A stretch of 64,000 bases of DNA, taken from NCBI GenBank assembly GCA_029339505.1, contig JAQISU010000182.1, forward strand, positions 1,480,501 to 1,544,500. The letters run 5' to 3'. A model generated the notes under the pieces. That model was not told where the DNA came from and made no database searches. It saw nothing but the letters and a program-made list of their open reading frames with translations. The stretch comes from Unio delphinus (lineage: Eukaryota > Mollusca > Bivalvia > Unionida > Unionidae). A program made the translations under genes and the position numbers. Positions 12,204-23,367 of the stretch are shown piece after piece. Position 1 is the stretch's first letter. Every line of letters begins with the position of its first letter.

Positions 12204-13422
12204 TATGATTTAAACATGAAAGACGATTTAAATAATAAAATAATTGATTTTTTCAAAGCGTGGATATTTCATGATTTTTTTAATTTGCTCACGTTCATTC
12301 CAGTTTTACACAAAGGGTTCCAGATGCCTATATGTCAGACTGGCGTATAAATTACACAGTTCTAACACACTGACCATATAAAAATTGACTTGGGACTGGA
12401 CGTTTATTTTAATTTTTTTTTCTACCGATAAACATCATGGTTCATTAAACTCGCAGTGTCTTTCCATAATCTGAAAACTGAAACTGAGATATATGCAAGC
12501 ATTACAATAAAAGTGTATGATATTCAGTGTCATACGACAACCTTGTAATTGAGGATGAATGTCACTTTCTTAAGTACTGTATGCAATATGTATACAAAGT
12601 TTTGCATAAGTTTAATTTAACAGCGCTTCTGAAATAACCCATTCATACACGCTGAACCTCTTTCGGACAGATTTGGGTCGTTGTGCATTCAAATTTGTCA
12701 TATGGAGCCAGGTGCCTGACTATTCCTTTTGCTGTAACTCTACTGACCATGTCACTCATCGTGAACAACTGTCCACTAACAAAGGAACCCGATGGACTGA
12801 GGCTCTGCACCTTGCTGGTGATAATGCATGCTAAATGGTACAGCACCCACTTGTCGCAGAATTGTAAGCGAGAGGGTTTTGGATTAAATGAATAACTCAA
12901 ACACAATGTGTGAAAGATGAAAATGTATTAATTAGTAAAGAAACATGTATGATGTAAAAATACAATGATTATCACACATTCTCAACATACAATTGATCCA
13001 ATCACTCTACACTAACATTCACACTTTGAATATAAACCAATAATATTATATCTATCTGATATACAGCTTCAATAAACCTCAGTTTTAAATAATTGTACAC
13101 ACTAAGATATTCACATAATTTCACATATAGACTAGGATTGGGATTCAAACAATCTCAAGTTTTCAAATACGTTTAAAATGTTCTGCACTGTTAGTAAGAT
13201 TCATAAATATCCTGGAATTCAACTAAGATTCAAAATAATTTCATGTAAATACTAACATACTAATTTAAACAACAACTGGAATAAACATATGCTTCTTTAC
13301 CCTTGTAAAGTCGCACGATTCATACACCGGTAAACCGCACAGTTTCACCACGTCCCTCGGGTTGGCCCATTCTCTTGTATCGGCCTCTCACACCCTTCAT
13401 GGATCCATTACATGTACAGTCA
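12204..13422. other. No gene seen between the two transposons
   Basis: Opposite-strand frames at 12643-12906 mirror each other and look like chance. Confidence 0.55.
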
Positions 13423-13429
13423 GTCATAG
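13423..13429. repeat. Left copy of the putative target-site duplication (gtcatag)
   Basis: Directly outside the left inverted repeat. The partner gtcatac is at 28827-28833, with one mismatch at the last base. Seven bases is short, so chance is not excluded, but both copies abut the two CACCCG termini exactly. Confidence 0.55.
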
Positions 13430-13597
13430 CACCCGATACGTCCACTGTTTCAGCCTACAAGCCTGTAATTGTTGATATTGTTAAGGCCTTCAACACTCAA
13501 CAAATATACTTTCGTATGGTGCAGTATACGTTATATCGCTACCAAGCCTTAACACTGTTGTTGGCATATTTTCTCTGTTGCGCATGTGCGTAATGTT
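13430..13597 (+). repeat. Left terminal inverted repeat of the KDZ-type element
   Basis: Matches the reverse complement of 28664-28826 nearly end to end. Shared landmarks in order are CACCCGATACGTCC, TGTTTCAGCCTA, AATTGTTGATAT, GGCCTTCAA, GCAGTATACGTTAT, CGCTACCAAGCCTTAACA, TGTTGTTGGCATATT and TTGCGCATGTGCGTAAT. The left arm carries about 13 extra bases near 13500-13516. The inner edge is 64 bp upstream of the ATG at 13661, so this arm probably holds the promoter of the plus-strand gene. Confidence 0.85.
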
Positions 13598-13660
13598 ACA
13601 TACGGTTGCGGAAGCTGAGCGTAATTTAAGTAGGTGATAGCAGAGCGTTGAGATTTTGAA

Positions 13661-13708
13661 ATGGAAAATATGTCGACTGATGCCCACAAGACTGTTCATA
13701 CTATGCAG
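13661..13708 (+). CDS. Exon 1, homeodomain/HMG gene
   Basis: Encodes the 16-residue start MENMSTDAHKTVHTMQ and ends at CAG/GTATAC, phase 0. The start was chosen because it is the first ATG after the inverted repeat and leads to a good donor in the right phase. Exons this short are uncertain without transcripts. Confidence 0.55.
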
Positions 13709-14486
13709 GTATACTTTTCCTAATATTGCCTTAACACACCTGTTACAAATATATGTAATTGATTTTTTGCCCTCATCGTGTGTGACATGTTTAAGCCTAT
13801 AATAATTCACTTTATGTTGCATCACCAGTATAGACTGACACTGCAAACACCATAGCGATACGACTCAAATTGTTAAAGCACCGTTAAACATGCAAATCAA
13901 ACCCATACATACTGCTTGGTCCAGAATTAAAATAATACCCTTCTGACATGAAATACATCTGTCATGGTGGTCATCTTGAAAATTGTACAGATACTCTTAG
14001 AGGGTGCATGATAATATGGTTACATGTCATTTTCTAAAATATTTATAATTTTCTGTTTAGTTGGTCCTTAGATCTTTTAAAACATTTAATATTTACACTA
14101 TATTATTTCATTTGAAAATCATTCTGTTACTACTCCTTCACAATGGATGTAGATATTGCGTTTTAACCAAAGATGATCCAAAATCAAAATGGCGTTTTAT
14201 TTTATGAAAATCTTATAACCACTGGACTGACAGTACTATCGGCATCGCGTTTCCCATCAAGCCCTTTTAGATTGCATGAATGAAATGAAAAATAGTATAT
14301 AGCATTCAATAGTGCTATAATTGCAGCCATTTTTGTCAAATTAGTTGATTTGGCATTTTCAATGAAAGACTTTAGAATGAAATATACATCTCAGACATTA
14401 TACATCTGCTAGGACAGTCATCTTTAGAATCATTTAGCTACTTCCCCTGAAATGTAATAATTCATACTTTTTATCATCTGCTACAG

Positions 14487-14636
14487 TCAGCATCCAAAAA
14501 GCTGCGCCACATCTTTACAGATGAGCAACTCCATGCGTTGGAAGCAGAATGGAATGCAGGATTGACAAGCGTTAATGATAGCGGAAGAATCGAGAATCTG
14601 GCCAACTCTCTAAACCTTACGGTGCAACAAGTCAGA
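14487..14636 (+). CDS. Exon 2: homeodomain helices 1 and 2
   Basis: Follows a ctacag acceptor and encodes 50 residues including RHIFTDEQLHALEAEW, RIENLANSLNLTVQQVR. This is the helix 1 / helix 2 pattern of a homeodomain (F-T-x-x-Q-L-x-x-L-E, then LA..L.LT..QV). Family knowledge places the recognition helix next, and it is found in exon 3. The base after the expected exon end is AATTGG rather than GT, so the donor looks mutated; an alternative donor GTCAGA six bases earlier would drop V-R. Confidence 0.75.
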
Positions 14637-15254
14637 ATTGGTTGTTTAAAAGAATTTCCACTTTCTTGCAACGTTTTGATTTCCAACAGCATAATGAATT
14701 GCATTTCTTAATAATTTAAAAGCAACACAGTTTCTTATATTAGTCAATGAATTTCATAAGTCAGATGTGCGGGATATGTCCAGTGTTTGCTTCTCAATTT
14801 TCAAATGAAAGTGAAACTTCTCAAAATTTAATTTCTTTTCTAATAATTAAAATCTTTGACTTTAACATTTCTTTAGATTTCTTGATCTCTATTCTCAGTT
14901 GTTTCATATTCCTTTTTTTTTGGTGCAGAAGTAAATGTATTCAGTAGTATGTAAATCATTTAAATACATCTGCTCTTGGAAACTGATATTATTGCATCTT
15001 TGAATTTGTTTTAGTCTGCCTAAAAGCCATATGCTAGCCACACGCTTTGCAATTTGTTTTTTTTTTTTGAGGTTGGTACAATTTGGATTGGTCTTTGTCC
15101 AGGACCATTAAACCTCAAAGACAAATTATGCAGGACACAAACGTGATGAAACAGTGTGCAGCTGGTCAATGGAAGCTCTTATTATCTAAGCATCAATTTT
15201 ATAATGTGAATCACACAATGAATAGCATACAGACTGGTTATTTATTATTTTCAG

Positions 15255-15393
15255 GACTGGATTGGAAATAAGCGACAAAGACAGAAGCACAGCATTCAGC
15301 AGCCTGCTGTCTCAAGTTCCGCTTCCAACCCAGTACCAATGCAATTGAAAGGGCCTAGTGGATACAATATGTTTTGCAAGGGAAAATCGCTTG
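15255..15393 (+). CDS. Exon 3: homeodomain recognition helix and HMG-like start
   Basis: Acceptor ttttcag, then DWIGNKRQRQKH. This matches helix 3 with the diagnostic W48, N51 and R53 (WIGNKR against the usual WFxNRR). A serine/glutamine/proline-rich linker follows, then GPSGYNMFCKGKSL, resembling the first helix of an HMG box (P-x-x-Y-x-x-F). The donor is G/GTAGGC in phase 1. Confidence 0.8.
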
Positions 15394-15721
15394 GTAGGCT
15401 AAATATGTTATTGGTCACAAACTTGGTTTTTGCTCAGTGCATCGTTGAAACCACTGCTTAAACATACTATTTCCAAAAATGGAAAGAAAGAGTAAATTTA
15501 TTTTTTATTCTTTTTGAAAGTGTTGCTCTGTTTTGAACCAAGTGTAACACAATAAGTTGGCAATCTTTTTTATACTCTGTATAAGACCGTGTTATATCCA
15601 AATTCATATAAAAACGGAGTGTATTATAGCAGGGTAAAAATGTATATATTCATTTATGCTGTCATCATTTGCTTAATTATTTTTCATAAACTGAGATTTT
15701 CTTTGATATCTATAGCAGGGT

Positions 15722-15885
15722 TGTTGTTGTTGCTTTAGGGTTTAACGCCATTTTTCAGCACGAGAAGCTACTAGCAAGCTTTCTCACATACCCACATTAG
15801 TCGAGCCTGAGACTCGAACCCATGCAGACACAGGTGAGATGGCAGTGATCCGTAACGGTGAGCACTTTAGACCACTCGGCCACTC
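15722..15885 (-). mobile_element. SINE-B copy with 12 bp target-site duplication
   Basis: A minus-strand tRNA-headed SINE. On the plus strand it reads gtttaacgccatttttcagc (3' tail side) to ctgagactcgaaccca (complement of a B box) to gaccactcggccact (head). Flanked by ctatagcagggt at 15710-15721 and 15886-15897. It lies in intron 3 of the homeodomain/HMG gene. Confidence 0.8.
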
Positions 15886-15897
15886 CTATAGCAGGGT

Positions 15898-16665
15898 AAA
15901 ACTGTATACAGTCGGCTCCACTTATATGCATGGCCTCAGGACTGATGCTATGATATGCAATTAGGCGGTGTATGCACTAAACCGGTGTTCATGTTATGGC
16001 GTGTATCTGGTGCAGCATGCATACTGATGCCCATTATTTCTCCGAAACAAACCCCATTTTTCCTAGTTCATTTAAATGTGTCGCGATTTGCTCTGGTATC
16101 ATATGTAGGTCAGTTTTGTCAGTAGATCGAAGAGCAGACTTGTGGTCAGCGCTCCAGTCTTAATCTATCGAATTTAATTACCAAACTGGATCAGATTCTT
16201 AACGAGGTTGATGCGAGTTTGTGTTAAAGATAAAGAGCGTTGAAGCTGTCGACCATGCTTGGTTAATTATTATGGTTGTCTACTATCCTGCTTCCTGGTG
16301 ATCAAAAGAGAATCAGAGAGCAAATGCCGTCTTGTTAATATTTATGGTTATCTACTATATCGCCTCCTGGTGACCAACGTAGATGTAATGGCTGTGATGT
16401 TGATATTAATCAACCTTGACTGCCAATGTGCGGAATCGGTTGTTTTTTTTTTTCATTTTGAAAGAAACAGTTGTGAACAATGCAGTTATCCGAAGCAACG
16501 TAGCACATAATAATGCATGTTCTGACCAGAAAAATGTATGCAATAATGCAAAATATGCATATAGACGATATGCAATTGTCCGACATTGACATCCATTGAA
16601 AAGAATGGTAACAAATCGGGAACAAATGCTTAATTATTTTGCATAAACTGAGATTTTCTCTGATA
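15898..16665. other. Intron segment with possible pogo/Tigger-like left end and internal duplications
   Basis: TA followed by CAGTCGGCTCCACTTATATG resembles a pogo/Tigger-type terminus at a TA target, but a matching right end is not clear. A unit of about 73 bp repeats at 16256 and 16330 (cttggttaattattatggtt; cttgttaatatttatggtta). The sequence tgcttaattattttgcataa (16628) is a near copy of 15672-15706. Confidence 0.35.
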
Positions 16666-16811
16666 CCTTACCATGTGTCCACTTGGTAATGTTACATTGA
16701 ATAATCCTGTCTGTCCATCAGTTTGCCCATTTACAAGTCATTTGTTTTCTTCTTGTAAACTTATTTGTACACTGGTGGTGAGATAGTGATCATCTTTGGT
16801 GATGTTTCATT

Positions 16812-16908
16812 AGGATGAATGCATGCATGCATTAATGCATGCATGTATATATGTATGTATGTATGAATAGTATGTATGTATGTGTTTATGTATGTATGCA
16901 TGTATGTC
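16812..16908. repeat. (GCAT)/(GTAT)n compound microsatellite
   Basis: gcatgcatgcattaatgcat passes into interrupted gtatgtatgtat; it lies inside intron 3 of the homeodomain/HMG gene. Confidence 0.9.
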
Positions 16909-17012
16909 ACATGTTATGACACCTCAGCACAATAGTGTCTATACAGTGGCAACTAAAGGTACATTTAACATGATCTAACAGTGAATCTGTACATAAGTTC
17001 ACAAAGAAATAC

Positions 17013-17268
17013 AGGGGGGGGGGTCGAGTGGTCTAAAGCGTTGTCCGCTACGGATCACTGCCATCTCACCTTTGTATGCATGCGTTAGAATCTCAGATTC
17101 GGCCAATGTGGGTATGTGAGAAAGCTTGCCTCTAGCTTCTCGAGGGTCGGTGTTTTTTTCCGGGGTTTTCTGGGTTCTTTCTCCACCATCAATACTGGCC
17201 GCCATGTATAATCTATATTGTGCTGAAAAATGGCGTTAAAACATAAAAAAACAAAACAAAACAAAGAA
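17013..17268 (+). mobile_element. SINE-B copy with 12 bp target-site duplication
   Basis: Plus-strand head gtcgagtggtctaaagcg (A-box side), degenerate B box gttagaatctcagattc, and the family's 3' end ctgaaaaatggcgttaaaac followed by an A-rich tail. Flanked by acaaagaaatac at 17001-17012 and 17269-17280. More complete than the 15.7 kb copy because the middle (ccggggttttctgggttctt) is kept. Confidence 0.85.
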
Positions 17269-18108
17269 ACAAAGAAATACCATTCAAATTATGAACATTA
17301 GTATCAACAAGATAAAATATAAATCGTAAAGATGTTAAATTTGTTCAAATGTATAGGAAATAAAAACTAAAGGTCATTAGTTGTGTGTTGTATAAACTCT
17401 TAATGGGTTATTGCCAAAATTTAGAAAACAGATGAATCGTATTTTACATAAATTACTCAAATGTGTCTGTGTTGAATGGCTTCATATTGCAAATTGTACA
17501 TAACGAAGGAGTCTCATAAATCTATTACTTACTCTTGTTATATTACTAATATTTTTTTCAGTATGTAATTTTAAGATGTCAGAGAGGTAAAAACAAACTT
17601 TGATGTAGTGATATATACGCTCTGGTAATGGTGTTATTGGCAGTTTGTTTAGTACAAATGTAATTTTAAAGTTTTTCTTTCTGATCATTTTGCTTTTTGT
17701 CTTGTTTTTGATAATGCGACTTAGTGAATGTGTGTAAAGTACTGCTTTACCTCTTTCTTTTGGCATGTTCTTTTATTAATTTATTATTCAAGTATTATTG
17801 CTTATATTCTTATCTAGCCTTGTGTATGTACATCTATACTCACTCATTAATCACTCTGCAGTATACTGAGATATGTTTTGTAAAATTTACCTTCAAATTA
17901 TATTCACATATATTTTTAACTGTATGCTAATGGTGTTTAAAAATAATGACAGTGTCATTCTTAATACATACTAATACCTACATGGTAAAGTGAATTTTGT
18001 GTATTATTATTGTAAACTTCGATTTATATGCCTATATCACTTTTGAATTATTTTTGTGTGGGTAGTTTTGTTTATGACAGTATCTGAATTCTTTTATATT
18101 ATTTAAAG

Positions 18109-18281
18109 AGCCATCATCCTCAGGACCAACTTTTATTCAGTGGGCAAATGAATGGAAGCATCTGCCTGCTTCAGAAAAAGCAAGATATACGGAAACTGCA
18201 GAGGAACAGAGACCAAACATATTAGCATCTGTCGACACCCCAAAACTTATAAAGCACTACCTAAAACTAATAAGTCTGTCG
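18109..18281 (+). CDS. Exon 4: HMG-box-like helices 2 and 3
   Basis: Acceptor tttaaag; the first two bases complete a phase 1 codon (E). It encodes FIQWANEWKHLPASEKARY and TETAEE, matching the HMG-box pattern W-x-x-L-x-x-x-E-K-x-x-Y-x-x-x-A, then LIKHYLKLISLS. The donor is TCG/GTAAGT, phase 0. The HMG call is moderate: the spacing between the first helix in exon 3 and W is slightly unusual. Confidence 0.7.
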
Positions 18282-20165
18282 GTAAGTCATGTTTCTTGAT
18301 TCAGTATGAAGTTGTGTCTGTTAAGTTTTCATAAACCAATGTATGAGGTCATCTTGCAGATCCTGTGAATACTTTAACCTGGAGAAAGAGAACCTGTATC
18401 TAACGAACATTGATTTATGCAATTTACTACTATAGTGTTTCAGATAACAATGTAAATATTATAGATTCCTTCATTTCCATTTTTAATAAATCCAGTTTTA
18501 ACAAGCTAATTTCACTGATGATAAGACTGAATTTCATTGAGAACTGACTCGTTTAAATACATTTTACTCATTGGTTGGCATTTTGATTTTGATGCTGAAG
18601 TTGTCATTATTTTGTAAACATTCTTTGCCATTTATCTGGTTGAATTTGCATGCTAATACATTCTCTCCCATTATTTTGGCCTCTCCATTTCTTTCTTTCT
18701 TTTACTTGTCTGTGCTCTTATTTTGGTTTTTATCTCTACTGGTCATATCAGAGACCAAAAGAGTTTAGACGGCTGGTTATATCAAGATTGTGATTTTCAC
18801 CAAAGACTTTATATAATGGCTTATTGGTCCGAGATTAAAACAGTGCTGTTATCAAGTCCAATAGTGCTACCATGATATCTTGTCATTGCTACTTGTAAAT
18901 AGAAAGTAATTTGAACATGGAGGGTTTTCATATTAATGGTTGGTAATGTGTCTAGTTGGTACTAATGATAATGATACAGACTAGTTCTCAATCTTTCCAC
19001 TAGACGGATGGCTATATCAATATGGGGATTTCACCATAAGACCTCTTTTGCTAGCTAGATAATTCTAAAAATGCAGATGTTGTCAATGGTACATCATACA
19101 TGACTGGCATGATGGCTGTCTTGAACATATTGTTGTCCTCATTCCCCTTTAGTGACTGGTAATATTGAAATGGTGGCTTTTCACCAAAGACTAATGATGT
19201 ATAAATGGAAATGATTTCAATTTGAAATCCAGTGTTCACAGCAGCTAATTTGATAATCTTAGCAATGAATAACATTAACACCAGAGATAGTTTCAAAACT
19301 TCCCAGTCAATAGAAAGAAATGGTTTTATCTTGAATTCCTGACAATTCTGTTTGCCCAATAAAGCATCATTCTTTTTAGCGACTCTTGTTATCATGTATT
19401 TTCGGTGTGAAGCTCTTAATGACGTGGGTATAAATATCGGTGGCCTTTATACTGACCGTATTAGACGTGTTGGTGTATTTGGAAACATGAGGGCCTACAA
19501 GTTTTTTCAGAATATTGAATGGAAAGATCAGTTTGTAACCTGCATCATGGGTTTGTACCCATAATCAGTTTTATATCATTTTTATCACCAATTTTTTAGT
19601 GGCAGAAAATAAACGTGTTTCTTGGCCAAGTTTTACATTACATTGTTACCTTTGGGCAAAAATGCATTACATGTAATACATGTGTTAGTTTAATTATATC
19701 AATGCATAGTTGATTTATTTACTTGCTTGCTTATTTATATTTGTTTGCTGAAGATGATGTCCATTACTTTTAGACTAGGTCCAGATTTTGTTTCAAAGGC
19801 TACTAGGTTAAAAAGGTAAATACACTTTTGTTTTAAAATCTTCTTTTGTACATGTAATTGCTAGGAAATAAACATAGATTACACATTCATATATATGCCA
19901 AATTAATTAGAACAGCTAAAGAAACAAATTAACAAATATAACAGGAATTTGGCTAGTATATTTTTTATTTGTATTTGTATCTGATTTTTTAAGTTTTTCT
20001 GGCAATTACAGCACTGTATACAATTATTTTACACCTTTAAGATCCATGTCTATTCATTGTTGATGACATTTTGTTTGCCAAATCCTATGAAGGCTTTTAT
20101 GTCTTTCAAATCTTGAATGACAGTTTATTTAAATATGTGATTCAGGTTTCAGTTTAATTTTTTAG

Positions 20166-20302
20166 ATTCACAAACTCATCACCAGTATTGATGAAGTGAA
20201 GAAATATGTGTCCCAAGTGAGACAGATCTTTAATGTGTGTCCCAAGTGAGACAGATCTTTAATGTGTGTCCCAAGTGAGACAGATCTTTAATGACTGGTG
20301 GG
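20166..20302 (+). CDS. Exon 5, broken by a 29 bp triplication
   Basis: Acceptor tttttag, phase 0, encoding IHKLITSIDEVKKYVSQVRQ and IFN, then stops after the first 29 bp unit. With a single unit the exon would be 79 nt and read NDWW into a phase 1 donor (G/GTAATA). That matches the phase 1 start of the next exon, so the frame break is secondary. Confidence 0.55.
20206..20292 (+). repeat. 29 bp tandem triplication inside exon 5
   Basis: The unit contains gtcccaagtgagacagatct; successive copies start 29 bp apart (cccaagtgag at 20212, 20241 and 20270). The copies are nearly identical, so the event is younger than most decay in the element. 29 is not a multiple of 3. Confidence 0.9.
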
Positions 20303-22874
20303 GTAATATGTGTTACAAATTTCATTTTATTCATCACAGCATTTATTTAGATAAAGAAATATGAATGCCTTGTATAGTAATGGTCATCAGTTGTAATGCA
20401 GTGAAAATTTATGTTCACTGAACTTTGTTAGAGTTAACCATGATAGCATTTTCCCTTACTTCAGTAATATGTATCCTTGTACCCTCTATGTCTGCATTTG
20501 AAAAACCGATTAAATTTATCTTCCTGAATTGTTCAACTGCCAAATGTCAAGTCATGGTTCAATGTTTGCAAATATGTTTGATGCATGGTAAATAAATGAA
20601 TGTTTTTCTTTACAAAATGTGTGTGATCAAGGTATGACTGATGAATGTTAAATCCATTATCCACATTAAGATTAAGTCTTCAAGTGAAAACCTTTTATGA
20701 TAAAATACATATTTATTAAATGTAATTGTAAGTTTCAACAGCTGACATAACATTGTACAACTTAATGCTTTGAATACAATTACTATGAACCAATGTCTGT
20801 CATTATGTGACAATCTCTATAGGTACTTCATTAGGTTCGTATGATTATGCTGATGTGATGTTTCAAGTTATGTTGCCGTGTATAAGGTACTTGATGAAAC
20901 TCATACTATGTATCCATTTGTTGCCATCTTTTGAGTTTTGTAAGAGGCTTATGCGACATTGGATAAAACAAACGAACATTGAAAAACACAGATCACATTA
21001 ATTCACGAGTGGGTGCAACAGCAACATTGGTTAATGGTTTCATTCAAGTTGATGCATATGGTAAATGTCCCAGACCTAGGGATGGCTGGCTGTTGCTCTT
21101 GGAATGTAATGTATGCACCCTCCCTGTACTCTTACAGTAACCCTCTAGAAAAGAGGTCATCTCTGTATCAAGTTGGGTAGCAAATATATAATTCCTTTGA
21201 ACTTTTTATTAGTTTGATGTTTTCATGTATGTAATGGGATAAAAGGACATGCTATCACAATCCATGCTTTATATTAGGATAAAGAGTTACAAAATAAAGA
21301 TTATTTTTTTTTTAAATTGCTAAAACTTTTGGTAATAGAAAAAGCAAGAATAAGCATGTAATCCTTCAAAAGAACTATACATGTATAATCAGACTTATTT
21401 ATCTCTTTGCAGTATACCTTAATACAAAATCTTTCTAAAAAAACATTCTTTGTTGTATGAATGACTAGTAAACCCTTCATATTACAGTATTGGAAAATAA
21501 GCAGAGAGCCAATGAGCTTTTGAGTATGTATTGTACATTATTCACTAGCCTAGAATGCAAGACATCCTGCAGAATTATTGTTGATTGAAGTAATTTTATG
21601 ATCATGAATTGTGTTTTTTAACTATCCAAGATCGTGTCTCATTTATATTTTTTTATGTGCCAGGGACCCAAGCAGTATGGGCCTTTCGACTCTGAAAGAA
21701 ATAATTAGTGCAAGAGACAGTTTGGAATTCTTTGTCACAAGGTACTTGGCCTTTGAAACTGTTCAAAAATGATCAAAGTCTGAGAGTTGCAATCTAAGGA
21801 AACAACTTAAAGTTACATGTGGACAACACATAATAAATTTGTAATATAATCCACTCTGCAGCAGGACAGACTTGGAATCAAGCGAAAATCTCTGCCAAGC
21901 ATAGAAGCAGTGTTTGATGTTGATTATAAGCTGTCTATACAGTGAAGATTTTATGTCCATTAATTATAGTTTAATCATTTATATTATGTCGATTAACCAG
22001 TTTTTTTTTACGTGTATGATCATTTTAGATTCTGTGTTTATGTTTGTTTTTTTATTTGAAACGTTTTTACTTTAGCCTCTAAAAAATCTGTTAGGATTAG
22101 TTACTTCTTTATGATTCTTTTTTTAAAGGATAAATAAGTAGCCACAAGTACATCATTAGATGGGCCTTGCCGACTGAATCAAGGTAATTTCTATTGTGAC
22201 GTATCTTTTAGTGTGTTCACATCATGATAAGGCTGATCTGTGAATATATTTGCAGTGGATTATTATGCATATTGTATATTAGAATTCATACACTTAGGTA
22301 ACCAATTAGTAGATTGCTTACTCAGTGATGATCAGTTCTAATGGCTATCTGATAACATTTGTTTTACTTGTACAAGCATTTGAATCTGTTTCTTGACATA
22401 CCTAACACAGATCAGTTATTTTGTATTTTGTATTCATATAAAGATTTACTGACCAGATTGTGAAGCAATTAAAAAATTGTTGTAAATTAAATGTGCACAG
22501 CATGTTCATATGCATGGCAAAGATGAAGTGGAATGTGTAATTTAGGCCATTGCATTTTTTTATCCATTTTGGCACAATTTTAAATTAAGCATTATTTTGT
22601 GAAATCATTTTGGTATTTATCTCAAATACTAATTTATGCCTTTGGATTTTAGTAGGCTTCTTTATATTAATAGCCAACTTAAGCAGATTTGTGAGCTTTT
22701 TAAATGAATTTTGAATGCTTTAGGTGGTTGTGTTTTAATTCTGGAAGTAACTCGTTTGTATATGTTGCACAATCCTTGTGTGACAAAATTTACCAGGTGG
22801 TAATGGAATGCTTATGAATAAAAAGCAAACGAAGCATCAATTAATCTGGAAACTCGACAATTGTTTTCTTTCAG

Positions 22875-22952
22875 ATCAGGTTGAAATTCCAAATGAAATT
22901 CAAGTTTCACTGGAAGATGATGGAAACCAAACTGCCTTTCTACACAATCTAT
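22875..22952 (+). CDS. Exon 6a (78 nt, phase 1-1), acidic segment, duplicate of 6b
   Basis: Acceptor tttctttcag; encodes QVEIPNEIQVSLEDDGNQT, then AFLHNL. The donor is GTACTT. Same length and phase as exon 23290-23367, with alignable residues (VPN, SLEDxG, AF). Confidence 0.55.
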
Positions 22953-23289
22953 GTACTTTCTTAAGAGTGATCATTTAATTTTTACCTTCCCATTGCATTT
23001 TATTTTCTACTGGCCATTCATCCATAATTTTTAGCTGGGTAGCTCTTAGCTGAACTTAGATTACTAAGCATGTTTCTATGCATATTTAGATTATGAGTTT
23101 TGTATTGCTTTGGAATGACCTTGCCTTCTTTATTTTTGGACCTGCATGCAATACATTTTTTAAATAAAGTAGTATATAGTATGCTAAATAGCAGTTCTTT
23201 TAACAGGCTATTTGCATGCACATTTTCTTTTTAAAAAGCATCATCACTTATTAACGCCAGAACAATTTATGAAATTTGTTTTACTTCAG

Positions 23290-23367
23290 ATCATAATGAA
23301 GTTCCAAACATAATGCGAGAGTCACTGGAAGATGAGGGAAAGCAAAACGCCTTTGTTCCTAGTCCAG
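23290..23367 (+). CDS. Exon 6b (78 nt, phase 1-1), acidic segment, duplicate of 6a
   Basis: Acceptor tttacttcag; encodes HNEVPNIMRESLEDEGKQN, then AFVPSP. The donor is CAG/GTAATT. Symmetric phase means either or both copies could be included without changing frame. Confidence 0.55.

Noticed and set aside
10190..12210. CRISPR-like or palindromic hairpin artefact
   Set aside because: The arms are long, diverged and separated by coding-like sequence, which fits a transposon rather than an assembly inversion.
13490..13846. 118-codon minus-strand frame over the left inverted repeat
   Set aside because: Antisense of the inverted repeat and exon 1; not preserved in the right arm.
19051..19395. 114-codon minus-strand frame inside the KDZ-type element
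   Set aside because: Lies in intron 4 of the plus-strand gene. It has no motif or splice fit to the KDZ exons, and local imperfect repeats (atcaatatggggatttcacc-like) explain part of it.
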